DNA of 64,000 nt, from contig NZ_BMTO01000017.1 of assembly GCF_014649715.1 (NCBI RefSeq), positions 117,334 through 181,333 on the forward strand, written 5' to 3'. Under the pieces are notes generated by a model that worked only from the letters and a program-made list of their open reading frames with translations, searched no databases and was not told the DNA's origin. Origin of the DNA: Streptomyces lateritius (GTDB lineage Bacteria > Actinomycetota > Actinomycetes > Streptomycetales > Streptomycetaceae). The translations under genes and the position numbers were made by a program. Of this stretch, positions 50,447 through 60,179 are shown one piece after another; the stretch's first letter is position 1; each line of letters starts with the position of its first letter.

Positions 50447-52110
50447 CAGGCCCCTGCTCCCGTCGTTGCTTCGGTCCCGATGGTGTACCGGGGGGTGATG
50501 GTCTGCGTCAGATAGGCGTCGGACATGTCCTGGTAGTAGCCGATCTCCCGGAGTCGGTCCAGGAACGCCTTCGCGTTCGAGCGCAGCGCCGCCTGGTCGT
50601 CCAGGTGCGCGCCGGAGAAGCCATCGGTGTCCGGCAGCTGGTCGATATAGAGCCCGTACCGGTCGCGCAACAGGCCAAGGAACTCGTCCACTCGCATCGG
50701 CGCGGTCCTGAGGTTCCCTGTCCCGTCGTCGCCCTCCCGGAGCAGCGACACCTGGAGGAGCACTTCGAGGAGGCGGGCGTCGAGAACGAACCGGCGCGCA
50801 GTGCCGCTGCCGGCGGAACGTCCGCCACGGGGCTGCGCGAGCAAAGCGCCGGGCCGGTGCTTGAGGAGCATCGAATCGAGGCAGTCGATGAAGTAGCTGC
50901 GGTAGTAGCGCCCTCGGTAGTGCATCAGCATCTCGATGTACTCGTCGAACGGAGAGAGCTCGAGCTGCGTTATCTGCTTCAGCTCGGCGGGCAGGTCTTC
51001 CTCCTCGTCCCGTACGCGGTTGACCCGCTGCAGAAAGAAGGCATCGCGGTCCTTGGTGTACGACTTGCCGAGCCGTTGCAAGGCTTCTTCCGGGGTGAAG
51101 TAGTTCCGGCCGGCCGGATAGCTGAGATGGGTGGTCTTGAGCGCCAGGTGTTCGGAGAACTCGTCGAGCTTCTTCACCCGGTAGGTGGCCTGGATGAAAC
51201 GCGAGATCTGCCGGTACCAGATTTCCGCGCTGTGCTCTGCGAGCGCTGCGGCCGGGGTGCCGGGAACCCCTTCGACATCGAGGAAGAGCCGCACCCGGTA
51301 CGGGCAGCGGTCCGCGGTCTCTTCGCCCTGGTGTCCTGCGCGGCAGGCGGCGGATCCCGCGCCGGCCTCGACCACCGTCGGCAGCAGCTTCAACATCCGC
51401 AGGTGGTACAGGGACAGGTGAAAGGCGAAGAGGATCTTCAGGTAGTCCACGAGGACGGTGCGGGGCATGTGGTCCTGGTGGTACAGCAGCCGCATGACGT
51501 CCTGACACAGCTGCTGTGCCGGTTCGGTGCACAGCGGAGGATAGGGCTTGCGTGGCTTGCTGGTGTCGGGGCGGTCCTGCATCTGCTTGCCGGCTTGCTG
51601 GACGAGGTGCAGCAGGGCCTGTGTCTCCACGTCGGTGCCCGGGCCTGGAGTGATCTCGCCGGTGGAACGGTCCACGTCCGAGAAGAAGAACTCACGGAGC
51701 TGCTTCAGCGCCCCCTCGTTCTCCGCGAGCATCTCGTACAGCTGCTCGTCGGCTCCGTACGGGCGGGACTTGCGGCTGTTGCGGAAGCGGTAGGTGAAGC
51801 CGTGCAGCGGCCGTGGGCTGGCCACGGCCTCGGTCGCCTTTCCCCGGTTCACCAGGTCCAGCAGGTGGGTGGACGTCCAGCGCGTGGTGGTCTCCCGGTC
51901 AAAACTTTCGAAGACCTCTGGGTGCTGCAGGAACAGCTTGACGAACACGTTCACGTCGAGAGTGTTCGCCCGGCTGATCTTGCTGGGCATTCCGCCGTGC
52001 CACAGGCGGGCCAGGAGCGCGGTGAGGACGCGGTCCATGTCCAGCGCCTTGTAGTCGATCCGGCTGATGCCCGGGTGATGGAACGTGCCCAGGGATGCGG
52101 TCAGCGCCAT
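50446..52110 (-). CDS. hypothetical defence-operon protein, 554 aa
   Basis: I recognise no domain. The protein is soluble and mainly helical, with a conserved-looking start (LDMDRVLTALLARLWHGGMP), a central CPYRVRLFLDVEGVPG segment and an aromatic-rich MLMHYRGRYYRSYFIDCLD near residue 400. Two or three cysteines around residues 258-272 could bind metal. It overlaps the kinase gene by ten bases and the ATPase gene by one, so all three are translated together and it is probably a complex subunit. Its place between kinase and ATPase matches the unassigned component in MADS-type operons; equivalence is inferred from order alone. Confidence 0.75.
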   Translation of the reverse strand: MALTASLGTFHHPGISRIDYKALDMDRVLTALLARLWHGGMPSKISRANTLDVNVFVKLFLQHPEVFESFDRETTTRWTSTHLLDLVNRGKATEAVASPRPLHGFTYRFRNSRKSRPYGADEQLYEMLAENEGALKQLREFFFSDVDRSTGEITPGPGTDVETQALLHLVQQAGKQMQDRPDTSKPRKPYPPLCTEPAQQLCQDVMRLLYHQDHMPRTVLVDYLKILFAFHLSLYHLRMLKLLPTVVEAGAGSAACRAGHQGEETADRCPYRVRLFLDVEGVPGTPAAALAEHSAEIWYRQISRFIQATYRVKKLDEFSEHLALKTTHLSYPAGRNYFTPEEALQRLGKSYTKDRDAFFLQRVNRVRDEEEDLPAELKQITQLELSPFDEYIEMLMHYRGRYYRSYFIDCLDSMLLKHRPGALLAQPRGGRSAGSGTARRFVLDARLLEVLLQVSLLREGDDGTGNLRTAPMRVDEFLGLLRDRYGLYIDQLPDTDGFSGAHLDDQAALRSNAKAFLDRLREIGYYQDMSDAYLTQTITPRYTIGTEATTGAGA

Positions 52111-55100
52111 GTCGTCTCCTCCACCCCGGCGGCGCGCGGACTGGCCACGTCACCGTGGTCGGCCGATGCCGTCAGTTCTTCCATGTGCAATACGGAGTCC
52201 TTGGTGCGGTGGATCCGCCGTAGGTCATGGCCGTGCGTGGTGAGAATGACTTCCTGGTACGGGACGGCTGCGAGCCGGTTCTTGAAGACGGCAAGAGCGA
52301 GCTGCTGCCCCTGCAGATCGGCGACCGAGGGCCGGTAACCGCGCTCGAAGCGCCGCAGTAGCTCGAACAGGTCGAGTCTGATGTCCAGTTCGGCCGTGCC
52401 GCCCTCGTTGTTGTTGGCCGGATCCTGGTAGCTGAGACGCAGCGAGGTGCGTCCGGACTCGATGTACGGGGAGGCCGGTGCGGCTCCGGGTTCCAGGCGG
52501 AAGCCCTCGGCAGGGAACCGGCGGAAGCTGCGGATGGTGCCGCCGGGCACGTCCCGAACTTTCAGCGCGAGGGCGTCCCCGATGCGTTCCGGGGCGACGA
52601 GCCCTTCACCACGGTTAAGCGCCCGCAGGATGGCGTCCCGTTCCTCGGTGCCCGCGTCCGTGGCCTGGGACAGCAGCTCCATGAACTGCAGCACCGAGGG
52701 ATAGGGGAGCATTCGCTCGGCCCGCTCCTCGTCGTGGAGCTCGAAATAGAGCAGCCGACGGACCGTGTCCACGTACCGGCGGTGGGCGGCGGCCTGAGAA
52801 GCGCGTTCGTTGGCCGATCGGCCCAGCAGCGCGAACTCCTGGCGGAGCAGGACGCGGTCGCGGTCTCCACGCCCGTCGACGGTGACCAACGCCCGGTCCT
52901 CAAGGAGTCCGACGTAATCGAGCCGTCGGTCCAGTTGCGGCAGGGGCACTGCCGCAACGTCGGCCTCGCGCAGCAGAGAGAGCAACCGATCCCGTTCCCG
53001 TGGCGATCCGTCTGGGGCAGGCGGGGATCCGAGGTGGGCGGAGAAGTAGAAGCTGTCCAGGACCTGCTGGGCCTCTCCGGCCGCGTACAGCTGGTGGATC
53101 TCGGCGCAGTCGCGGCCAGAGGTGAGGGTGTAGGCGAGGGCGGAGCGCAGGTCGCGCAGGGTGATGTGGAGCTTCCCGCGCAGCTGGGTCAGCTCGTAGA
53201 CGCGCCGTAGGCGCCGCTTGGCTTGGGGTCCGGCGGCGGGGTGCTGGAAGGTCTGGGCGTTATGCCGGGCGTAGCAGACGGCGGCGAGGTCGCAGCTCTC
53301 GCAGTCCTCCCAGAAGCGGTCGTTCGTCATGCGGTCGAGCATCCGCTCCAGGAGCGACTCCCCGTCCTGGGGCTCCCCGTCAGCATCGAGTGGACGAGCA
53401 GTGACATCACGCGCGTTGAGGTTGACGACGGCGACCGACTGCCCGATGGCGTTTCCTGCGAGACCGAGGTTCGCCAGCTTGGCCAAGTGCGGGAAGCGAC
53501 TGTGGTGGTGGCTGAGGAAGTCGATTAGCCGTCCCTCGTTGATGGCGATCAGCCGGGTCTCGCCCTGGACCTGCCAGGACGACTCGTCGGTTCCGGCGAA
53601 CGGCGCGAAGAACTCTTCCAGGACGTCGTCGCCGCTGGTCTCGCCCTCGTCCTGGCTCCCGTCGTGATTGGTACGGAAGCGGTGCCCGGCCAGCGTGAAA
53701 TCGGTGCCGTTGGGGCGAGCAGACTCGAACTCGGCTCCCAGGTCACGGGCGTGCCTCTCGAAGCTTTCCAGGAAGGCGGTCTTGCCGTCGCCCGCATTGC
53801 CAGTAACCACGACCAGCGCGTGCCGTCCCTCACGAAGGGCGGGGACGAGTTCTCGGTCCAGCGCTGTCTCGACGTACACGGACATGGTGTGCGGGTCGAG
53901 GCCACGGGTGCCCCGGTTACTGCGCCGACTCTGGCTGTAGAGCGTCTGGAGGTGCGCGACGAACGAGTTGCTGTTCGGCTCGGGCGGGCCGCCCTGGACG
54001 TCGCCTCCTGCGGCCGGGGGCTCGGGCTGCTGCTGACCGAGCGTCGGTTGCGGTGCCGGCGCGGGGGCGACGCGCACAGACTCCAACGTCTCCAGCGCGT
54101 TGAGGAGCTCCTCTGCGGTGTTGAACCGCGCACCTCGATAGGGAGAGACCGTACGCAGCAGGATTTCGGCGAAACCGGGCGACAAGTCACCGAACCCGCT
54201 GAACTCGGTGCGCGGGTCCAGCGGACGTACGCCCGGTGACGGCTGACCGACGCCCTCCCAGGGATACTGCCCGCCGGTCAGTGCCTCGTACAGGGTGACG
54301 CCGAGACCGAACAAGTCACGATCGGTGTACCCCGGACCGTCGGCGGGGACCTGGTCTAGGTCGGGCGGGGTGTAACGCGGGCTGGTGTAGGTGTGCCCCT
54401 CGGAAGAGTCCGCAGTCTTCGCAATCCCGAAATCGATCAGCTTGACGCCGTCGTCAGTCCACAGCAGATTGCTCGGCTTGATGTCGCAGTGCCACACCCC
54501 TCGCTCATGGATGTGACGCAACCCGCGAGCTGTGTCGATCGCGAGCCGCAGGACGTCGGCCGCGCCCATCCGCCCGCCCCGGATTACCTCGGCGACGTCC
54601 TTGCCATCGACGAACTCGAAGACCAGGTACGGATACTCGTCCGGTGGCATGAGCCGGTCCGCGTCGACCATCGCCACCACGTTGGGGTGCCGCGCATCCT
54701 GCAGTCGCTGCAACACGTCCGCCTCGCGGCGCAGGCGCTCCAGGACGGAGTCCCGGTCCCGCAGGACCAGCTTCACCGCCCGGTCGACACTTCTTATCGT
54801 GTCGTACACCCGGTAGGCCACACCGAACGAACCGGGACGGCCGAGCCGGTTGCGCACCAAGTACTTCGTGCCGAGCTGGAAATCGGCCGGAAGCTCGCGA
54901 TAGAACTCCGGGCCTCGCGGAATATCCGATGTCTGTTGCGCAGTGGCAGCGGCCGAAGCCCCAGGGCTGGAGGACGAGCCGATGCGTTTGGCCGGGGCGT
55001 TCCGTGCGCCCATGACGAGGTCGAGTCGCCGCAGTGCCTCGACGGCTGTGGGTCGGTCCGCCGGATCCGTCGTGCACAGCTTCTGCAGCCAGTGGGCCAG

Positions 55101-56426
55101 TTCCACGCGTACGTGAGCTGCTTCGAGCGCGCTGGCCGGCAGCCGTCCGGCAGCGCCAGCCTGCTCGGTGGCAGAGGAGAAGGGCAGCTCGCCGGTGAGA
55201 AGCTGGTAGCCGATGACGCCGACGGCGTAGATGTCGGCCTCCATGCCCATCGCCGACGGGTCGGTGTGGCACTCGGGCGCCAGATACGCGCGGTCGGCGA
55301 TCTGGTGAGCTTCCAGTCCCACGGTGTGAGCGCGCCGCTGCGCGGTCTTCGCGTACTCGAAGCCGGTGAGCATCGCCCGGCCGTCTTGGGTGATCAGGAC
55401 CGTTGACGGGTTCAGCTCGCGGTGCGCGATGCGTCGGTGGTGCGTGTGCGCGAGACCCATCAGGATGTGTCGCATCGTGCGCAGCTTCGCGTCGGCAGTC
55501 AATGGGTCGGCAGCCCCGGTCAGGTGCAGCGCCAGCGCGTGTCCTGGCACGTCGTCGTAGACCGTGACGAAGACGCCCTCGTCGTCATCGGGGAAGAAGT
55601 CCCGGACACCGACAACGTTCGGGTGCGAGGGCAGCTTGCCGAGCGCCTCGTATGCGATGCCGATCCGCTTCTGCTGCAGCAGCCGCTCGGCCTCAGGGGC
55701 GTACGGGTCAGCCTTGCGGACCGACAGTCGGACCGTGCCAGAGCCGTGCGGAGCGATGGCGTTCTTGGCACGGTACTCGCGGTGGATGCCGTCGCCGCTC
55801 TCCTCGGGCGCGGTCTCTCCGAGCCGTTCGATCACTTCCCAGCTGCCGAACTGCAGCGGACCGGACGGCGGACGGGATGCCCCCTGGACCGTACGCACGA
55901 TCAACTCGTGGTGAGTGGAGATGTCCGTGTCGAATCGGTTGGTGGAGGTGGGGACACGGCTCACGTCCGCGAGCTGCCCGATCAGGTCTGGCAGCTTCAC
56001 GGTGTCGCGAGCGTCCAGCTGGCGGGGGGTCCGGTCGACGAGCAGGGCGTCGGGAAAAGGCAGCACCACGAGCGCGTCTGTGTAGAGCCGGGATAGTGGC
56101 CGGTGGGCCGTCTCCAGGATCGTCTTCAGCTGCTTGGCGTGATTGCGCAGCTTGGGTAGCGGGGAGCGGAACGGTGCCCGCCGGGACGGATGCCACTTCC
56201 GGCCGTCGACCTCGATACGGCCCCGAGTGCCCTTGACGTCGATGACGTATACGGCGTGCCCGGTGACCACGACGACGTCGACCTCGAACAGCTCGTTCCG
56301 TTGGTGCGGAATCTCGATGGAGTGCAGGACCGTCCAGTCGTCAGGGGCGTGATCACGCAGGTGCGCGATCACCCTCCGCTCGGCATCGTTGACGGCCTCC
56401 CCAACTGCAACGATCCTGGCACCCAT
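52101..56426 (-). CDS. NERD - pseudokinase - Ser/Thr kinase - P-loop fusion protein (PglW / MADS-kinase-like)
   Basis: A 1441-residue protein. NERD nuclease-like domain, residues 5-110: Asp50 in FEVDVVVV and Asp63-Val-Lys65 in VIDVKG. First kinase-like domain, about 205-460: HRD has become HREL (Glu337) and DFG has become GFE (Gly355), so it is a pseudokinase. Second kinase, about 510-775: Lys552 (AVKLVL), HCDIKPSN with Asp648, and DFG with Asp665, apparently active. Then a Pro/Gln linker and a P-loop domain with Walker A GNAGDGKT (Lys882) and a DCESCDLAAVC cysteine cluster near 1040. The architecture resembles PglW of Streptomyces phage-growth limitation and the MADS kinase. ATG 56426 overlaps the hsdS stop (TGATG). 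A role in signalling infection to the other subunits is inferred. Confidence 0.88.
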   Translation of the reverse strand: MGARIVAVGEAVNDAERRVIAHLRDHAPDDWTVLHSIEIPHQRNELFEVDVVVVTGHAVYVIDVKGTRGRIEVDGRKWHPSRRAPFRSPLPKLRNHAKQLKTILETAHRPLSRLYTDALVVLPFPDALLVDRTPRQLDARDTVKLPDLIGQLADVSRVPTSTNRFDTDISTHHELIVRTVQGASRPPSGPLQFGSWEVIERLGETAPEESGDGIHREYRAKNAIAPHGSGTVRLSVRKADPYAPEAERLLQQKRIGIAYEALGKLPSHPNVVGVRDFFPDDDEGVFVTVYDDVPGHALALHLTGAADPLTADAKLRTMRHILMGLAHTHHRRIAHRELNPSTVLITQDGRAMLTGFEYAKTAQRRAHTVGLEAHQIADRAYLAPECHTDPSAMGMEADIYAVGVIGYQLLTGELPFSSATEQAGAAGRLPASALEAAHVRVELAHWLQKLCTTDPADRPTAVEALRRLDLVMGARNAPAKRIGSSSSPGASAAATAQQTSDIPRGPEFYRELPADFQLGTKYLVRNRLGRPGSFGVAYRVYDTIRSVDRAVKLVLRDRDSVLERLRREADVLQRLQDARHPNVVAMVDADRLMPPDEYPYLVFEFVDGKDVAEVIRGGRMGAADVLRLAIDTARGLRHIHERGVWHCDIKPSNLLWTDDGVKLIDFGIAKTADSSEGHTYTSPRYTPPDLDQVPADGPGYTDRDLFGLGVTLYEALTGGQYPWEGVGQPSPGVRPLDPRTEFSGFGDLSPGFAEILLRTVSPYRGARFNTAEELLNALETLESVRVAPAPAPQPTLGQQQPEPPAAGGDVQGGPPEPNSNSFVAHLQTLYSQSRRSNRGTRGLDPHTMSVYVETALDRELVPALREGRHALVVVTGNAGDGKTAFLESFERHARDLGAEFESARPNGTDFTLAGHRFRTNHDGSQDEGETSGDDVLEEFFAPFAGTDESSWQVQGETRLIAINEGRLIDFLSHHHSRFPHLAKLANLGLAGNAIGQSVAVVNLNARDVTARPLDADGEPQDGESLLERMLDRMTNDRFWEDCESCDLAAVCYARHNAQTFQHPAAGPQAKRRLRRVYELTQLRGKLHITLRDLRSALAYTLTSGRDCAEIHQLYAAGEAQQVLDSFYFSAHLGSPPAPDGSPRERDRLLSLLREADVAAVPLPQLDRRLDYVGLLEDRALVTVDGRGDRDRVLLRQEFALLGRSANERASQAAAHRRYVDTVRRLLYFELHDEERAERMLPYPSVLQFMELLSQATDAGTEERDAILRALNRGEGLVAPERIGDALALKVRDVPGGTIRSFRRFPAEGFRLEPGAAPASPYIESGRTSLRLSYQDPANNNEGGTAELDIRLDLFELLRRFERGYRPSVADLQGQQLALAVFKNRLAAVPYQEVILTTHGHDLRRIHRTKDSVLHMEELTASADHGDVASPRAAGVEETTWR

Positions 56427-57850
56427 CAGCCGGCGGCCTCCTCGATGGCGGTGGTGAGCAGCGCGAGGGCCTTGTCTTCGAGGACGTCGGCACGGTCGCG
56501 GCATTCGTAGGCGTGGCGGACGGTGGCGGCGATGCGCTCTCGGTCGGCGGGGGGCGCGAGAGGGACCGGGATTTGGGCGCGCAGGCCCTCGTGGATGTCT
56601 TGCTGTTTGCCACCTACGCTCAGTGAGCGGAGGAGCCGGAACGCGGCCTCGGAGCGGAAGAAAGCGAAGAGGTAAGCACCAGGGACTTCGGGGTCGCCGC
56701 TCACAACACGGAGGAAGTGCTGCGTGTAGACGTACTTGAGCCAGCTTCCAGTGATGAGGAGAGGGCGGCAGAAGACCTCGTTCTCACCGAGAGTTCCTTG
56801 CGCCGCAATCATGATTGTTTCATCGCACGCGAAGATCCCCGACGGTGCTTGCTCTGCGCTGATCCAACGTCCCTCCGGCTTGAGCCAGAAGCCTTGTCGT
56901 TGCCCGATGAGTTGAACGCCGTGCTCAGGGTTACTGTCCACCCTCTTGAACCGTACGCCAGATCCCAACTGGCCGCCGGAGCAGATCTCACCGAGGGACT
57001 TTCCAGGCACGGATCCCAGCTTCTCGGCCAACTGCCGTGCCCTCGGGGCGAAGTTCAGTGCCCGCAGCGAAGTGGGCCCCAAGGTTGATACGTCGAACCC
57101 TAGGTCCCGTTCTTGCTGGTGCCAGCGAACGTCAATCAGCTCGGGCAGGCCAACGCTCTTGAAGAGGTCTTCCGTCGCGCTTACCAAGGACGACTGGAAC
57201 TCGGCACGCAGCCGTGCGCACTCCTCCACCAGGTCATGGATCTGATCCTCGAGTTCCGCCTCGAACCGTGGGACGGGAAGCCCCGCGATGTGGTGCGGCT
57301 CGATGTGCTTCACCGCCGACCCGTACACGGATCCGCGCACGAGCGACTCGCCGAACCGGCTGAGTAGGAAGGCGTACAAATACCCGGACTTGATCTTCTC
57401 CGGATTTGGCTGGACCTTGAGGATGTGCTCTGACGCCCAGCAGTCGCCCATATCGGGACGCACGTATGCTCGCCTGCCAGCGTAAAACCCAGAGCGGGAG
57501 ATAAGAGTCATGCCAGGCTTGAGCTGCTGGTCTGCGAGGGCCGGGGATTCGGCATCCGATTTCTTCAACCGAGGCAGGCCAGTCAGGTCGGCCGCCATCA
57601 TGTCTCTACTTCCGAGCCAGGGCACACTGTACTCGGGGTCGGTGAGGTATACCCGGCGAAACATGGGTCCATAGAAGAGCCCGCCCTTGGGCCCGGTGGT
57701 CACCGCTTCCAGCGGCTCCGTCTTCGGCAGCCGCTCCAGGAGCTTCTTCGTCTTCAACGCACCCGAGACGTATGGTGCGGCATCCAGCCGGTGCCCTTGC
57801 TCCGCAAACCAGCTGGACATCACCGGACTGGAAATACTCGCGATCTTCAC
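56426..57850 (-). CDS. hsdS: type I restriction-modification specificity subunit
   Basis: A 474-residue HsdS-like protein with two target-recognition domains separated by a helical spacer. The first TRD covers about 1-210 (SRSGFYAGRRAYVRP and YLYAFLLSRFG, then HHIAGLPVPRF leading into a coiled helix), the second about 270-430 (LRALNFAPRA, RFKRVDSNPEHGVQLIG, GAYLFAFFRSEAAFRLL). The C-terminal helix (ERIAATVRHAYECRDRADV) pairs with the central one in the family. It should direct the methylase to a bipartite DNA site, unknown here. GTG 57850 overlaps the hsdM stop by four bases (GTGA), so the two proteins are made together. Confidence 0.9.
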   Translation of the reverse strand: MKIASISSPVMSSWFAEQGHRLDAAPYVSGALKTKKLLERLPKTEPLEAVTTGPKGGLFYGPMFRRVYLTDPEYSVPWLGSRDMMAADLTGLPRLKKSDAESPALADQQLKPGMTLISRSGFYAGRRAYVRPDMGDCWASEHILKVQPNPEKIKSGYLYAFLLSRFGESLVRGSVYGSAVKHIEPHHIAGLPVPRFEAELEDQIHDLVEECARLRAEFQSSLVSATEDLFKSVGLPELIDVRWHQQERDLGFDVSTLGPTSLRALNFAPRARQLAEKLGSVPGKSLGEICSGGQLGSGVRFKRVDSNPEHGVQLIGQRQGFWLKPEGRWISAEQAPSGIFACDETIMIAAQGTLGENEVFCRPLLITGSWLKYVYTQHFLRVVSGDPEVPGAYLFAFFRSEAAFRLLRSLSVGGKQQDIHEGLRAQIPVPLAPPADRERIAATVRHAYECRDRADVLEDKALALLTTAIEEAAG

Positions 57851-59985
57851 GCGCCCGCCCCCGCGACCTGGCGCGTTTCCACGCCCGGCACCGGATGCTT
57901 AGCCCGGAACTCCCGGTACTTCTCAGCGATCACCGGCAGATCGTTGTCGATGACCGGCTTGCTGCGCCTCAGCGGCCGAGTGACCTCCTTGCCCCGGATA
58001 CGGAGCCGCTCCATCACGACCTCGGTCTCCAAGATGATGTCCCCGTTGGGCTCACGCTTGTACAGGTCGTTGCCTCGCCGGTCGAAGCCGACCTTCTCGG
58101 CGACCGCCATGAAGACTGGGTACGGCTTCTCCGTCCCCATCCGGTAGTTGCGTACCTCCTGCTCGGTCTTCCGCTTCAGGAAGAGGAGCGTGGTGAGGAT
58201 GTTGACGTTGGCGTCGACGACGAACGTCTCCACCGGGAGCTCGACGCTCGCGAGTACCCAGCAGTGCTCCAGGATGTACCGGCGGATCGCCTCGTCGGTC
58301 GGCCCCGGGTTCGACAGGATGCCGTTGGGCAGGACGATGCCGATCCGGCCGCCGGGCTTGACCCATTCGATGGCCCGCTGGATGAACAGCTGCTCCGGCG
58401 CCATGCTCGTCGGCGTACTGGTGCTGCTCGCCTCGACCTCGCCGGTCTCCTTGTTCCGTCCCCACGACTTGGCGATGCCATCGCGGAACGAACCGAGGAC
58501 CGACTCGTCGCTGACCGGGATGTCCGCCCCGAACGGTGGGTTGGTCAGCAGTACGTCGACGGTCTTGCCGAGCGGGATCTTCTTCTTCGCCAGCTCCACG
58601 CCGGCGAGGTGCCCGCGTGGGAAGGCGAGGGAGTCCATGTGGAAGACGTTGCCCGTGGTCTGAGCGAGCGTCATGATCGCCATGGTCGTCGCTCGTACCA
58701 GGAACGGGTCGAAGTCCGAGCCGACCAGGTGCTTCTCCGCGTACGCCTTGAGCCGGTCGCCGTAGCGCTCGCGCTCCTCGTCGGTGTCGGGGAAGCCGAA
58801 GGTGCCGGCTTCCTTCTTCCAGCTGTCGCGCAGGTGCTTGAGTGTGGCCTGGAGGAAGCCGCCGGTGCCGCAGGTCGGGTCGAGAACCGTCTCGTCCTCC
58901 TGGGGATCGAGCATCTCCACCATCAGGTTCACCGCGCCGCGCGGGGTAAAGTACTGGCCCCGGTCGCCGCGCAGGTTGGTGCCGACGAGCTCCTGGTAGG
59001 CGATGCCCTTGGCGTCGACATCGGTGCCGGTCAGGTCGTACGGGGCGAGCTCACTGACGATGAAGGCGAGCGCCCGGTCGGACAGGGTGATCTCGTCGCT
59101 GGGCTTGAAGACGTCCTTGTACTCGGTCTTGACGTCCTCGAAGAGCTCCTTGACGCGGGTGCTGATGGCGGCCCGCCCGTCCTCGTCGAACATCTCCTTC
59201 AGTCCGGTACGAAACCGGCCTCGCCCGGTGCCCCGGCTGACCCGCTCGTCGTACATCTTGGAGAAGAGTAGATAGAGGAACTGCCAGAACGCGGCGTCCT
59301 TCGGCATGCCCTCGTTGCCGTGGATGTAGTTGTGGCAGCGCCGGAAGGCGATCTTGAGCATTTCCGGGTCGGCCTGACGCAGCCGCTGGTGTGAGGCGAC
59401 GGTCCGGCTGCCGATGGTGCCGTCGACGACCTCCCAGTCGCTGCGGTCCTCGAAGGTGACGCCGAAGTCGCCGACCACCTTCTTGAGGAAGAAGAAGTCG
59501 ACGCCGTCCGTCCACATGCCGTCCACGCACTTGGGTCGGTCCTCGTTGCCCATCAGCTCTTGGAGCTCGGCGAGGTCCTTCTCCGCCTGCTCGGGCTCGC
59601 GGATCTTCACGACGTTCTTGCCGCGCTTGGGCTCCTGCTTGCAGACGACGACCTGGCGCAGGTTTGCCGTGGTGTGCGGCATCCCGGACTCGAAGATCGC
59701 GATGTCGGCCTTCTTCGTCCGCTTACGGGCACCTTCCTCACTCACCGTGACGGAGAAGTCGCGGGCCATGTCGTGCGGGTCGATGCCGTGCTCGTGGACG
59801 AGCGCCCGTGCGATGCGCTGTCGGACCTTCTCCTTCGGCGTCTCCTTGATCGCCTTGCCAGCGATGTAGTCGACGACCTGGCCCTCTTCCAGAGCCGTGA
59901 CCTGGGGCTGGGTTTCGTCCGCCGCAGGCTCCGCACCGTCCTCGGGCTGCTGCGGGATGTCCAGGTCCAAGGTCAGTTCCTCCAT
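57847..59985 (-). CDS. hsdM: type I N6-adenine DNA methyltransferase with HsdR-N-like extension
   Basis: A 712-residue methyltransferase. Residues 30-180 form an extension like the N-terminal domain of HsdR or related nucleases (KKADIAIFES ... RQVVVCKQEPKR); the acidic residue expected before CK is Val, so nuclease activity is doubtful. An HsdM helical region leads to the catalytic domain with SAM motif I DPTCGTGGFL near 370 and catalytic motif IV NPPFG (Asn482). Adenine methylation marks self DNA in such systems. ATG 59985, after GAGGAAGAAGAG, was preferred; the open frame beyond it is Arg-rich shadow and crosses a terminator. It opens the coupled M-S-kinase-unknown-ATPase operon. No HsdR gene is present. 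Confidence 0.9.
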   Translation of the reverse strand: MEELTLDLDIPQQPEDGAEPAADETQPQVTALEEGQVVDYIAGKAIKETPKEKVRQRIARALVHEHGIDPHDMARDFSVTVSEEGARKRTKKADIAIFESGMPHTTANLRQVVVCKQEPKRGKNVVKIREPEQAEKDLAELQELMGNEDRPKCVDGMWTDGVDFFFLKKVVGDFGVTFEDRSDWEVVDGTIGSRTVASHQRLRQADPEMLKIAFRRCHNYIHGNEGMPKDAAFWQFLYLLFSKMYDERVSRGTGRGRFRTGLKEMFDEDGRAAISTRVKELFEDVKTEYKDVFKPSDEITLSDRALAFIVSELAPYDLTGTDVDAKGIAYQELVGTNLRGDRGQYFTPRGAVNLMVEMLDPQEDETVLDPTCGTGGFLQATLKHLRDSWKKEAGTFGFPDTDEERERYGDRLKAYAEKHLVGSDFDPFLVRATTMAIMTLAQTTGNVFHMDSLAFPRGHLAGVELAKKKIPLGKTVDVLLTNPPFGADIPVSDESVLGSFRDGIAKSWGRNKETGEVEASSTSTPTSMAPEQLFIQRAIEWVKPGGRIGIVLPNGILSNPGPTDEAIRRYILEHCWVLASVELPVETFVVDANVNILTTLLFLKRKTEQEVRNYRMGTEKPYPVFMAVAEKVGFDRRGNDLYKREPNGDIILETEVVMERLRIRGKEVTRPLRRSKPVIDNDLPVIAEKYREFRAKHPVPGVETRQVAGAGA

Positions 59986-60179
59986 CAGCGTGCTGCTCTT
60001 CTTCCTCGTGCTCAGTGGTGCGGGCGGCGTCTCTATCGGGCAGGTCCGCGCGTGCCCGATCACAACCGCCACCTGCGATCCTACGGCCGCCGGAGCACCC
60101 TCGACGGCGGTTCCCGTCAGGTGATGCGGCCGTCTACCGACGGCGCTGCGCGAGCGTATAGCGGGGCACTGACAATTCC

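Noticed and set aside
50447..51532. In-frame 362-codon extension of the large ATPase
   Set aside because: It overlaps the 554-aa gene and is Arg/Pro-rich; ATG 50446 with TGATG coupling explains the start better.
50446..59985. BREX type 2 / Pgl system
   Set aside because: The kinase resembles PglW, but no PglZ phosphatase, PglX-type single-chain methylase or PglY/BrxC-type genes are present.
56426..59985. Ordinary type I restriction-modification system
   Set aside because: hsdM and hsdS are present but no HsdR translocase-nuclease, and both are coupled to kinase and ATPase genes.
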